5,081 nucleotides of DNA from Archaeoglobaceae archaeon (GTDB lineage Archaea > Halobacteriota > Archaeoglobi > Archaeoglobales > Archaeoglobaceae), in assembly GCA_027066965.1 (NCBI GenBank), contig JAMOMT010000192.1:1-5081 (forward strand). Direction: 5' to 3'. Every line of letters starts with the position of its first letter. Within the stretch, counting starts at the first letter, position 1. This document shows, in pieces, positions 1-4,905 of this stretch. The notes under the pieces are model-generated. The model saw nothing but the letters and a program-made list of their open reading frames with translations. It was not told where the DNA came from and did no database searches. The translations under genes were made by a program, and so were the position numbers.

Positions 1-177
1 GGGATGTAAGGGGTTGGAATGACCTGGGTAACCTCCAACTCCCACGATTCCGGGCAAACCTGTGTTCGTGAAGCTGAGGCTGGAGACGAAGGAGTAGAGA
101 GCTGAAACTACCAGAACAAGCAAGATAAAGGCAGCTATCCTCTGTAAGTCCGAGAGACTTTCGAGCCCTCCCGCCAC
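1..177 (-). CDS. Partial membrane-anchored protein of unknown function (N-terminal 59 residues)
   Basis: An open frame begins at a GTG at 177-175 and stays open to the left edge, giving 59 residues beginning (M)AGGLESLSDLQRIAA. An in-frame TAA at 189-187, with no other usable start between, fixes the start at this GTG. Residues about 14-35 form one hydrophobic segment (core AAFILLVLVVSALY), followed by a Ser/Gly/Pro-rich stretch with SFTNTG and GVGGYPGH, as expected just outside a membrane. It could be a signal-anchor protein or the first helix of a longer membrane protein; 59 residues do not decide. No Shine-Dalgarno site precedes the GTG, but a TATA-like box sits at the right distance for a leaderless transcript. 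The gene points the same way as the surface protein at 336-1244 but is separated from it by 158 bp with a T-rich terminator and its own promoter, so it is probably transcribed separately. I do not recognise the family. Confidence 0.72.
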   Translation of the reverse strand, partial: MAGGLESLSDLQRIAAFILLVLVVSALYSFVSSLSFTNTGLPGIVGVGGYPGHSNPLHP

Positions 178-195
178 TGCTGGAAGTTATTTTTA

Positions 196-207
196 TTCAA
201 TTTAAGG
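196..207 (-). promoter_or_regulatory. TATA-like promoter of the partial gene at 1-177
   Basis: On the minus strand the stretch reads CCTTAAATTGAA and lies 19-30 nt upstream of the GTG at 177. That is the spacing expected of an archaeal TATA box when transcription begins at or next to the start codon. AAAC just upstream could serve as a BRE. No ribosome binding site is visible, which agrees with a leaderless mRNA. The 3' half, AAATTGAA, recurs before two other genes in the window. Confidence 0.5.
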
Positions 208-257
208 TTTATGTTTGTAGATTACGGGCGATGATCACCGGCGTCAGGTCAAAAAGA

Positions 258-298
258 CATCTGTAAAGGTAACTCTGCATCTGACAGGAAAACAGATG
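258..298. repeat. Short repeat cluster CATCTG / CATCTG / CAGATG
   Basis: CATCTGT at 258-264 and CATCTG at 278-283 are direct repeats with starts 20 bp apart, about two helical turns. ACAGATG at 292-298 is their inverted copy. The second and third can form a 6-bp hairpin with a 9-nt loop, and the first and third a 7-bp stem with a 27-nt loop, so the two pairings exclude each other. The cluster lies 50-90 bp upstream of the TATA-like box of the leftward gene at 177 and just downstream of the terminator of the gene at 336-1244. It could be an upstream regulator site or chance; the words are short. The rest of 178-335 is AT-rich with nothing further that I can name. Confidence 0.3.
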
Positions 299-303
299 AG
301 AGA

Positions 304-335
304 AATAGTAAAAATGTAAAAATAAATTAAAAAAA
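304..335 (-). terminator. Oligo-T terminator after the surface-protein gene
   Basis: Directly after the TAA at 338-336, the minus strand reads seven T residues (335-329) and then further T-runs of three to five separated by single A or C residues, down to about 304. No GC-rich hairpin precedes it. This matches archaeal intrinsic termination, which depends on U-rich tracts rather than a stable stem. Confidence 0.65.
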
Positions 336-1244
336 TTACTTTAAACTTCTTAAGCGTCTCGCGGCGAGCAGTGCGAGGCAGACGATAGTAGTTACTGCGA
401 GGAAAGACGGAACCTTTTTCACTGGGGGTGTGTATACGGGTCTTGGGCGGGGCATAGGTCTAACCACGAAGTTCTGGAGCGAAAAGTTCGTCTGAGTCTC
501 GTTCTTGGGTTTTGGCTTTTCTGGATTCAGTATCAATGGCTCTCTCCAGGTTTTCTCTATTTTGTCACCCCTCCAGGCCTCGATTACCAGCAGGTAGTTG
601 TAGTCCCTCGGAACCGTCAGGTTCGTCGTCAGGACATTGAGGCCGTTTGTAAAGTTAATGTCGTCGATCCACTTCTCCGTCGCTATGAGACTCGTTCCTA
701 CAGGCTTCGCTTTCAGGTGCAGACTCACATTGCTTACTATCTTGCTCGACGTGAAGTAGAGTTTCGTGAATAATGTCGCCTTATCTTTCGTGAGATTCAC
801 GAGCTGGAAGTCGACGTCTTTCAGCTTCACACCGAACTCGAGGTTTGGAACGCTCTGCAGATTGGTAATTCTTATTGGGTACGTGTCGTACACACTATTG
901 TTCTTCATAATCTTAAAGGAAACTATGTAGCTTCTGTCTCTGTCGAACGAAAAGTTAAACTTGTAAACGTGAGTTCCGGATGTATCGTTTATCCCTGTTT
1001 CTCTTTCCTGCAGTGTTATCCTGCTACTACTCAACAGTACCTCTGCTTTTAGGTTATATCCATCTTTTTTCTTGCTGAATCCCCTTACGTAAACGTCGAA
1101 CTGCAACGTTACGCTCGAGGCGTTTGAGTCGAGTAACTTTACGTTTACGTCGTTTACTACCGGAGGGGGGTGGTAAGTCTTGCTTTCGCACCCACAGAAG
1201 CAGAGAGCTAGTGCGACGACCAAAAGCATCAGCTTTGTTCTCAT
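336..1244 (-). CDS. Surface glycoprotein candidate: lipobox-like signal, two tandem beta-rich domains, C-terminal sorting-like tail
   Basis: The 302-residue product begins with a short signal sequence (MRTKLMLLVVALALC) leading to C-F-C-G-C-E-S, where Cys19 with Gly at -1 and Ser at +2 could be a lipidated cysteine, although Phe at -3 is a poor lipobox match. Residues about 30-128 and 142-240 are two copies of one domain: NVKLLDSNASSVTLQF pairs with DFQLVNLTKDKATLFT, and NFSFDRDRSYIV with NLTVPRDYNYLL, at a near-constant offset of 111 residues. A Lys/Pro-rich linker (241-277, including RPMPRPRPVYTPP) leads to VPSF at 278-281, a hydrophobic stretch to about 295 and the basic end RRLRSLK. Ten N-X-S/T sequons (N41, 86, 97, 115, 150, 172, 197, 208, 248, 253) suggest a glycosylated protein outside the cell. 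The paired-domain layout with a sorting tail recalls archaeal proteins labelled DUF7490 with PGF-CTERM; that is from memory and unverified. The ATG at 1244 is at the signal peptide, has no Shine-Dalgarno site and probably starts a leaderless message. Substrate or partner unknown. Confidence 0.85.
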   Translation of the reverse strand: MRTKLMLLVVALALCFCGCESKTYHPPPVVNDVNVKLLDSNASSVTLQFDVYVRGFSKKKDGYNLKAEVLLSSSRITLQERETGINDTSGTHVYKFNFSFDRDRSYIVSFKIMKNNSVYDTYPIRITNLQSVPNLEFGVKLKDVDFQLVNLTKDKATLFTKLYFTSSKIVSNVSLHLKAKPVGTSLIATEKWIDDINFTNGLNVLTTNLTVPRDYNYLLVIEAWRGDKIEKTWREPLILNPEKPKPKNETQTNFSLQNFVVRPMPRPRPVYTPPVKKVPSFLAVTTIVCLALLAARRLRSLK

Positions 1245-1263
1245 GGACTGATGTTTCAGTTAC

Positions 1264-1273
1264 TTCAATTTTG
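1264..1273 (-). promoter_or_regulatory. TATA-like promoter of the surface-protein gene
   Basis: On the minus strand CCAAAATTGAA-type sequence lies here, with the octamer AAATTGAA at 1271-1264 separated from the ATG at 1244 by 19 nt. AAAAG just upstream is a possible BRE. It is a weak TATA box on its own; its support comes from the same octamer at nearly the same distance before two other genes. A second AT-rich candidate, GTTATACC near 1308-1315 on this strand, would give a leader of about 40 nt instead. Confidence 0.4.
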
Positions 1274-1317
1274 GACTTTTCTATTTGCAATCGAATTTGA
1301 TAACGACGGTATAACAA

Positions 1318-1337
1318 TTAAACAGCTAGCTGGTTAA
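1318..1337. promoter_or_regulatory. 20-bp near-perfect palindrome in the divergent promoter region (candidate operator)
   Basis: TTAAACAGCTAGCTGGTTAA is an inverted repeat centred between 1327 and 1328 in which nine of ten base pairs are symmetric; the one mismatch is A1322 against G1333. The inner ten bases, CAGCTAGCTG, are a perfect palindrome. It lies about 14 bp upstream of the TATA-like element of pcm and about 45 bp upstream of that of the divergent surface-protein gene. A dimeric regulator binding here could act on either gene. With no T-run after it and no gene ending nearby, it is unlikely to be a terminator. Confidence 0.45.
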
Positions 1338-1350
1338 ACAAAGCCGCAAA

Positions 1351-1364
1351 ACCTTCAAATTGAA
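1351..1364 (+). promoter_or_regulatory. TATA-like promoter of pcm
   Basis: ACCTTCAAATTGAA lies 19-32 nt before the ATG at 1383, and GCAAAA at 1345-1350 is a possible BRE. The spacing suits a leaderless transcript, and no Shine-Dalgarno sequence occurs in the purine-rich stretch between the box and the start. The sequence closely matches the box before the gene at 177 (CCTTAAATTGAA), at the same distance of 18 nt from the end of the octamer to the start codon. Confidence 0.5.
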
Positions 1365-1382
1365 CCTCGAGAAAATAAAAAC

Positions 1383-2042
1383 ATGGAAGACAAGTTTGGT
1401 AGGCTGGAAGAGAGGAAAAGGATGGTGGAGAGGCTGAAGGAAGAGCTCAACATAAGCGACAGGGTTGCGAGAGCTATGCTGAAAGTTCCGAGACACCTCT
1501 TTGTTCCACCTCAATACAGCTCTGAGGCTTACTTTGACTACCCTCTACCCATAGGGCGTGGGCAGACGATCAGTGCTCCGCACATGGTGGCGATAATGTG
1601 CGAACTGCTCGATTTAAAGCCGGGACACAACGTCTTGGAGGTCGGGGGTGGTAGTGGTTACCACGCTGCAGTAGTGGCCGAACTCGTGGGAAAGGATGGC
1701 AGGGTCGTGATGGTTGAGAGAATCCCCGAGCTAGCTGAGAGAGCTGAGAAAACGTTGAGAGAACTTGGGTACGACAACGTAATAGTTGTCGTTGGGGATG
1801 GCAGCGAGGGTTGTGAGGAGTTCGCTCCGTACGACAGAATATACGTAACGGCTGCTGCCCCCTCGATACCGGAGCCGCTCGTTGAGCAGCTCAAGCCGGG
1901 AGGTAAGATGGTAATACCGATCGGCGACGCAATTCAGGAACTTTACGTAGTAGAGAAGGACTGGAGTGGAGAACTCAGGAAGAAGAGGTGGGGAAGTGTT
2001 AGATTCGTTCCCCTTGTTGGGAAGCACGGTTTCAGGTTTTAG
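1383..2042 (+). CDS. pcm: Protein-L-isoaspartate O-methyltransferase
   Basis: This 219-residue cytosolic enzyme transfers a methyl group from S-adenosylmethionine to the carboxylate of L-isoaspartyl residues formed when Asn and Asp age, allowing return to normal aspartate; such repair should matter at high temperature. Family marks are all present: the start region VERLKEELNISDRVARAMLKV then PRHLFVP (36-42), the signature GRGQTISAPHMVA (58-70) with the conserved serine S64, and the SAM-binding motif VLEVGGGSGYHA (84-95). Next come the acidic VMVER at 109-113, GDG at 138-140, the LKPGGKMVIPIG strand (170-181) and the closing RFVPLVGKHG (207-216). The second residue of the glycine motif is Gly where many relatives have Thr, a mild variation. 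Length is usual for archaeal members. The ATG at 1383 gives the expected N-terminus and has no Shine-Dalgarno site. It is transcribed divergently from the surface-protein gene and converges with the small membrane-protein gene to its right. Confidence 0.97.
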   Translation: MEDKFGRLEERKRMVERLKEELNISDRVARAMLKVPRHLFVPPQYSSEAYFDYPLPIGRGQTISAPHMVAIMCELLDLKPGHNVLEVGGGSGYHAAVVAELVGKDGRVVMVERIPELAERAEKTLRELGYDNVIVVVGDGSEGCEEFAPYDRIYVTAAAPSIPEPLVEQLKPGGKMVIPIGDAIQELYVVEKDWSGELRKKRWGSVRFVPLVGKHGFRF

Positions 2043-2061
2043 ATGCACGCTTAGTTAACAG

Positions 2062-2415
2062 CTAGAATCTTGACAGGTGATCTCTTATCACGTTCTCACA
2101 CTCCTTCGGGAGAGCCATGACTTCTTTGCCAGAACTGCCGATCAGGTACACAAAGTCCTCTCCGACCCTGTATCCTCTGAAGCCGTTCCAACTGAAAAAT
2201 CCTCCGTTAACGTATATTCCACTCGACGTCATCCTGTAAACTTTCGGGTAAACTTTCGGAGCGTAAACGTAGCTGACTGCATAAAAGGCAAAGTACGCAG
2301 TCCAGAACAACACCAGTGCAAAAACTCCTTCTGGCCAGAATCTGTAGGACAGCAAGATCACGAAGAGTGCGAAGCACACGAGAGTTGTTGTGAGCATGAC
2401 GCTGGATGCCCGCAT
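2062..2415 (-). CDS. Small two-helix membrane protein with compact C-terminal domain, unknown function
   Basis: From the ATG at 2415 the product has 117 residues. Two hydrophobic segments, about 5-25 (core TLVCFALFVILL) and 30-51 (core VFALVLFWTAYFAFYAV), are joined by a tight turn around RFWPEG. The remaining ~65 residues look like a small beta-rich cytoplasmic domain: SSGIYVNGGFFSWNGFRGY, then FVYLIGSSGKEVMALP, then a short helix ECENVIRDHLSRF. The pattern of two helices followed by 'G-I-Y-V-x-G-x-F-x-x-W' and a final helix recalls bacterial/archaeal PH-like membrane proteins (YcxB or DUF5673 type), which is a fold-level guess. A TTG two codons upstream (2421) is in frame, but the ATG is preferred because a TATA box TTTAAA lies 23-28 nt upstream of it. 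Only 19 bp separate its stop from that of pcm, with no clear T-run between them. It lies beyond the hydrogenase terminator with its own promoter, so a hydrogenase role is not implied. Confidence 0.8.
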   Translation of the reverse strand: MRASSVMLTTTLVCFALFVILLSYRFWPEGVFALVLFWTAYFAFYAVSYVYAPKVYPKVYRMTSSGIYVNGGFFSWNGFRGYRVGEDFVYLIGSSGKEVMALPKECENVIRDHLSRF

Positions 2416-2429
2416 CGTCAAGCCAGATG

Positions 2430-2443
2430 TTCAATCATTTAAA
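2430..2443 (-). promoter_or_regulatory. TATA box of the small membrane-protein gene
   Basis: On the minus strand TTTAAA at 2443-2438 sits 23-28 nt upstream of the ATG at 2415 and is followed by TGATTGAA to 2430. No Shine-Dalgarno site precedes the ATG. This spacing supports a leaderless transcript from the ATG at 2415 rather than the TTG at 2421. The box is flanked upstream by a T-run shared in style with the terminator of the preceding cytochrome gene. Confidence 0.55.
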
Positions 2444-2470
2444 AAACTTGACCTTTCTACCGGAACAGTA

Positions 2471-2486
2471 AAGTTTAAAAAATGAA
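2471..2486 (-). terminator. Oligo-T terminator of the hydrogenase operon
   Basis: Immediately after the TAA at 2489-2487 the minus strand reads TTC, then A and six T residues (2482-2477 within the run), then AAACTTT. There is no hairpin. This T-rich tract is the likely end of the hydrogenase transcript, and the next gene has its own promoter about 35 bp further on. Confidence 0.5.
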
Positions 2487-3170
2487 TTACGTTTTCGTTT
2501 TGACTCTTTCCATCCTCTTGCCCGTGATCATCGAGCCGAGCACCTTGAAGATTATCACTGCGTAAACGTGCATGAACATAACCATGGCAAAGAGGTACAT
2601 ACCAAGTCTGTGGATCGCCCTTATCACTGCGTAGCCGTTGCTTGTACCAAAGAACTGTCCTATCGCCCCAGCTATGCTGTAAAGTGGAGCGAACTGAGTT
2701 CTGAAGTACATCGCCAGCCCAGTTATTCCCATGAGCAACGCAAGGAGGAAGTAAATCCACCAGACCATCACTTCGGTTGGTATTATCTTCTCGACATACT
2801 CTCCTTTTTGCGGATCGTAGCCCCTCGGATCCTCAATGTGCGGACCTATCCCAAACCATGCCATAGTCTCGGCAATCAGGAACTTTATAGAGTAGGGTAT
2901 CCTCTGAAGTCCAAACCACTTCCACTCCTTGACGACGATGTAGTAGAACATCAGGAACCACAGGCCTCCGAAAACCATTCCAACTGCGAGGTGGGTGGCG
3001 AGAACTCCACCTTCTGGAAGTATTCTGACGCCATAAAGGTCTCCCATCTGCATGCCTGTGAATGCGAGTATGAAGCCCGTGATGACTATGCTCCAGTGGC
3101 ACAGCCTGTAAAAAAGTGAGTGGCGGTAAACTTCAACGTACTCCGCCTTTGCCCCTTTTGTCCCTGCCAT
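2487..3170 (-). CDS. vhtC: [NiFe] hydrogenase cytochrome b subunit (membrane electron-transfer subunit)
   Basis: The 227-residue product is the di-haem cytochrome b that anchors a group 1 hydrogenase and passes electrons from H2 to the membrane carrier (menaquinone in Archaeoglobales, methanophenazine in Methanosarcina). Four membrane helices are visible: about 22-42 (CHWSIVITGFILAFTG), 55-80 (THLAVGMVFGGLWFLMFYY), 134-156 (MVWWIYFLLALLMGITG) and 184-211 (RLGMYLFAMVMFMHVYAV). A long polar loop lies between helices 2 and 3. Histidines H25, H60, H187 and H201 fall in helices 1, 2 and 4, the arrangement of haem ligands in the HydC/HyaC/VhtC family; H17 and H111 are outside the helices. I chose the ATG at 3170 because GAGGTG lies 8 nt before it; an in-frame GTG three codons upstream (3179) overlaps that site. 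The gene follows the large subunit by 21 nt and is the last of the operon. The symbol follows archaeal usage; hydC would serve equally. Confidence 0.92.
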   Translation of the reverse strand: MAGTKGAKAEYVEVYRHSLFYRLCHWSIVITGFILAFTGMQMGDLYGVRILPEGGVLATHLAVGMVFGGLWFLMFYYIVVKEWKWFGLQRIPYSIKFLIAETMAWFGIGPHIEDPRGYDPQKGEYVEKIIPTEVMVWWIYFLLALLMGITGLAMYFRTQFAPLYSIAGAIGQFFGTSNGYAVIRAIHRLGMYLFAMVMFMHVYAVIIFKVLGSMITGKRMERVKTKT

Positions 3171-3178
3171 TGTTCTCA

Positions 3179-3184
3179 CACCTC
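3179..3184 (-). promoter_or_regulatory. Ribosome binding site of the cytochrome b gene
   Basis: GAGGTG on the minus strand, 8 nt before the ATG at 3170, matches the archaeal 16S anti-Shine-Dalgarno end. It decides the start: the upstream GTG begins within the last base of this site and could not be served by it. It lies in the short gap after the large-subunit stop at 3192. Confidence 0.75.
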
Positions 3185-3191
3185 TTAAAAT

Positions 3192-4892
3192 TTATTCTAC
3201 CCTACCAACGTGCACGGCACACGCTATGCACGGGTCAAAGCTCCTCACTGCTATGAGTGCAAGGGTTGTGTTGTACTCAGCCCCTCCAGCGGGCTCAAGG
3301 TTAAGCTTTTCTAGGCCAAGTGGCTTGAGAGCTGCATCTAAGGCGTCTCCCCAGCTCACTGTTGCATTTATCCCCACAGGTGAGAGGTTGACGTCCTTCT
3401 CAGGATACAGGGCATTGCAAACATCCTTCACGCTCATGTTCTTGGGCAGCCAGGTGCCAACTAAAGACTGCTCGACAGCTCCTGGGTTTCCGCTGTCGTC
3501 TCTCGGACTGAAGTTCCATGTGGATGGAACAACGCACTGGTAGTGGTCTATTACTCCGTTCTTGACTATGAGCCAGTGCCCAAGAGCTCCTCTCGGCGCC
3601 TCCCAGAGCCCATAACCCTCTCCGCTGCTCGGGTAGTTCTTGAAGTTGATTACCTTCTCGTTTTCCATCCCCTTTATCGCTTCTATCCACTCGAACATCT
3701 TGTTCGCTATTATCAGAGTACATGCAACTCTCGCGACTATCCTGTCGAGAACGGAGCCCTTTGGGTTCCTCATCTCGTAAACGAAATCTCCATAGTCCTT
3801 TCCTGTTACTGGGTGAACTCTCGGGATCTTCCACTTCGTACCGAAGGTGTTTACCATTCTCGCGAGAGGCCCAACTTCGTAAACCTTGCCGTCATAGCGA
3901 GGAGCTTTGATCCACGAGTAAGCTTCGCTCTTCGTCCTATCAGGTATTGTTGACTCCTTGAAGGGTGTTAATCCGCTCTCTCCGCTGTACCAGGAGTACT
4001 TTATATACTCCCTGACCTTGCTCTCGTCGAATGTCTTGAACGAGCCGTCGCTCCAGGCACCGCTCCTGAAAAGAGCTTTCTTCCTCTTTGAAGGATCGAG
4101 CCAGTCGTCGTAGTCCTCGTAGTCAGGAAACGCACCATAGCTCAAGAAGTTGCCAGTGGAGACTCCAAGACTCTCGAGGCCCTTGAAGTCCACTCCGAGC
4201 AAGTCACTGACTTTTTCTCCTATTTTGTCGCTTGCGTCTATTATCGTCTGAATGTCGTTTATCATGTCAATTGCTATGAACTCCCATATCTTGACCATCC
4301 TTGCGAAGGTGTCTGCAACTCTTGCCGGTGTTGGATGCGCCGTTAGACCTCCAGGATATTGGCTTGCAAAGTGCGGGAACTTGCCACCCCAGAGTGCGAC
4401 TATCTGGTTTGCGAGTTTCTGTATCTCTATCGCCTTCGCGTAGCTCTTGCCCAGTCCGAGCTTGGCTATTCCAGCTTTGCCAAGAGCTGGAGGCACCATT
4501 GGTGGGTACTTGCAGATTATTCCGAGCTCCGGCCCTACGAGAATGTAGGTGTGAATAACGTGGTCGTAGATGTAGTAAGCTCCGTGCATTATGTTTCTCG
4601 AGAGAATGGATACTGGAGGTGGAACGACACCATACGCTCTCTCCACAGCTTCACAGGAAGCCTCTCCATGCGGAGCAGGACAGACTCCACATATACGCTG
4701 AGTCAGAAATATTGCGTCTCTTGGGTCTCTACCCTTTAAAAATATCTCGAACCCCCTAAAAAGCTCGCCGCAGCACCTCGCAGTTTTGACGAAGCTGAAC
4801 GAGCCTTTGGAAGTTTTCTCCTCCGTTAAATCCATCTCCACTCTGAGATGACCCTCAATCCTCGTTATAGGGTCGACGACAACTGTTGTCAT
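3192..4892 (-). CDS. vhtA: [NiFe] hydrogenase large subunit, group 1 membrane-bound uptake type
   Basis: This 566-residue subunit carries the NiFe site that splits H2. The N-terminal motif RIEGH is at 11-15, followed by CCGELFRGFEIFLKGRDPRDA (from 40). The first metal-binding pair is in RICGVCPAPH (66-75; C68 and C71), and the second in DPCIACAVH (553-561; C555 and C558). These four cysteines hold nickel, two of them bridging to iron, so the enzyme should be active. Length is typical for the group. After His561, the usual site cut by the maturation protease, only VGRVE remains. The ATG at 4892 follows a strong GAGGTGAT site that overlaps the stop of the small-subunit gene, so translation of the two is probably coupled. 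With the anchored small subunit upstream and cytochrome b downstream, it belongs to the quinone/methanophenazine-linked type (HydDB group 1g or 1k by recollection; which one is not settled). The holoenzyme would face the outside of the membrane. Neither the maturation protease nor hyp genes lie in the window. Confidence 0.97.
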   Translation of the reverse strand: MTTVVVDPITRIEGHLRVEMDLTEEKTSKGSFSFVKTARCCGELFRGFEIFLKGRDPRDAIFLTQRICGVCPAPHGEASCEAVERAYGVVPPPVSILSRNIMHGAYYIYDHVIHTYILVGPELGIICKYPPMVPPALGKAGIAKLGLGKSYAKAIEIQKLANQIVALWGGKFPHFASQYPGGLTAHPTPARVADTFARMVKIWEFIAIDMINDIQTIIDASDKIGEKVSDLLGVDFKGLESLGVSTGNFLSYGAFPDYEDYDDWLDPSKRKKALFRSGAWSDGSFKTFDESKVREYIKYSWYSGESGLTPFKESTIPDRTKSEAYSWIKAPRYDGKVYEVGPLARMVNTFGTKWKIPRVHPVTGKDYGDFVYEMRNPKGSVLDRIVARVACTLIIANKMFEWIEAIKGMENEKVINFKNYPSSGEGYGLWEAPRGALGHWLIVKNGVIDHYQCVVPSTWNFSPRDDSGNPGAVEQSLVGTWLPKNMSVKDVCNALYPEKDVNLSPVGINATVSWGDALDAALKPLGLEKLNLEPAGGAEYNTTLALIAVRSFDPCIACAVHVGRVE

Positions 4893-4897
4893 TTCAA

Positions 4898-4905
4898 ATC
4901 ACCTC
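4898..4905 (-). promoter_or_regulatory. Ribosome binding site of the hydrogenase large subunit, overlapping the small-subunit stop
   Basis: GAGGTGAT on the minus strand lies 5 nt before the ATG at 4892 and shares two bases with the TGA at 4906-4904. The match to the anti-Shine-Dalgarno end is long, and the overlap points to translational coupling, which would help keep the two subunits at equal amounts. Confidence 0.85.

Noticed and set aside
228..284. Possible box C/D small RNA: ATGATCA near 230 and CTGA at 281-284
   Set aside because: The C-box match has one wrong base at a key position, there is no terminal stem, and no convincing D'/C' pair lies between them.
1054..1317. An 87-codon minus-strand frame and other frames overlapping the surface-protein gene
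   Set aside because: It overlaps a real gene and the divergent promoter region, and its product is an Arg/Lys-rich shadow without domain features.
2416..2421. TTG start two codons upstream for the small membrane protein
   Set aside because: It has no ribosome site, and the TATA box spacing fits the ATG at 2415 better.
2568..3119. A 183-codon open frame on the plus strand inside the cytochrome b gene
   Set aside because: It lies antisense to a well-recognised protein, has no ribosome site or promoter, and its product is rich in His, Ser and Cys with no family features, as expected of the complement of a membrane-protein gene.
3171..3179. GTG start at 3179 for cytochrome b
   Set aside because: It overlaps the Shine-Dalgarno sequence that is correctly placed for the ATG at 3170.
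3543..3953. Plus-strand open frames opposite the hydrogenase large subunit (also near 3226-3543, 4252-4739 and 4848-5057)
   Set aside because: All are antisense to the conserved large- or small-subunit coding sequence and their products show no recognisable domain.
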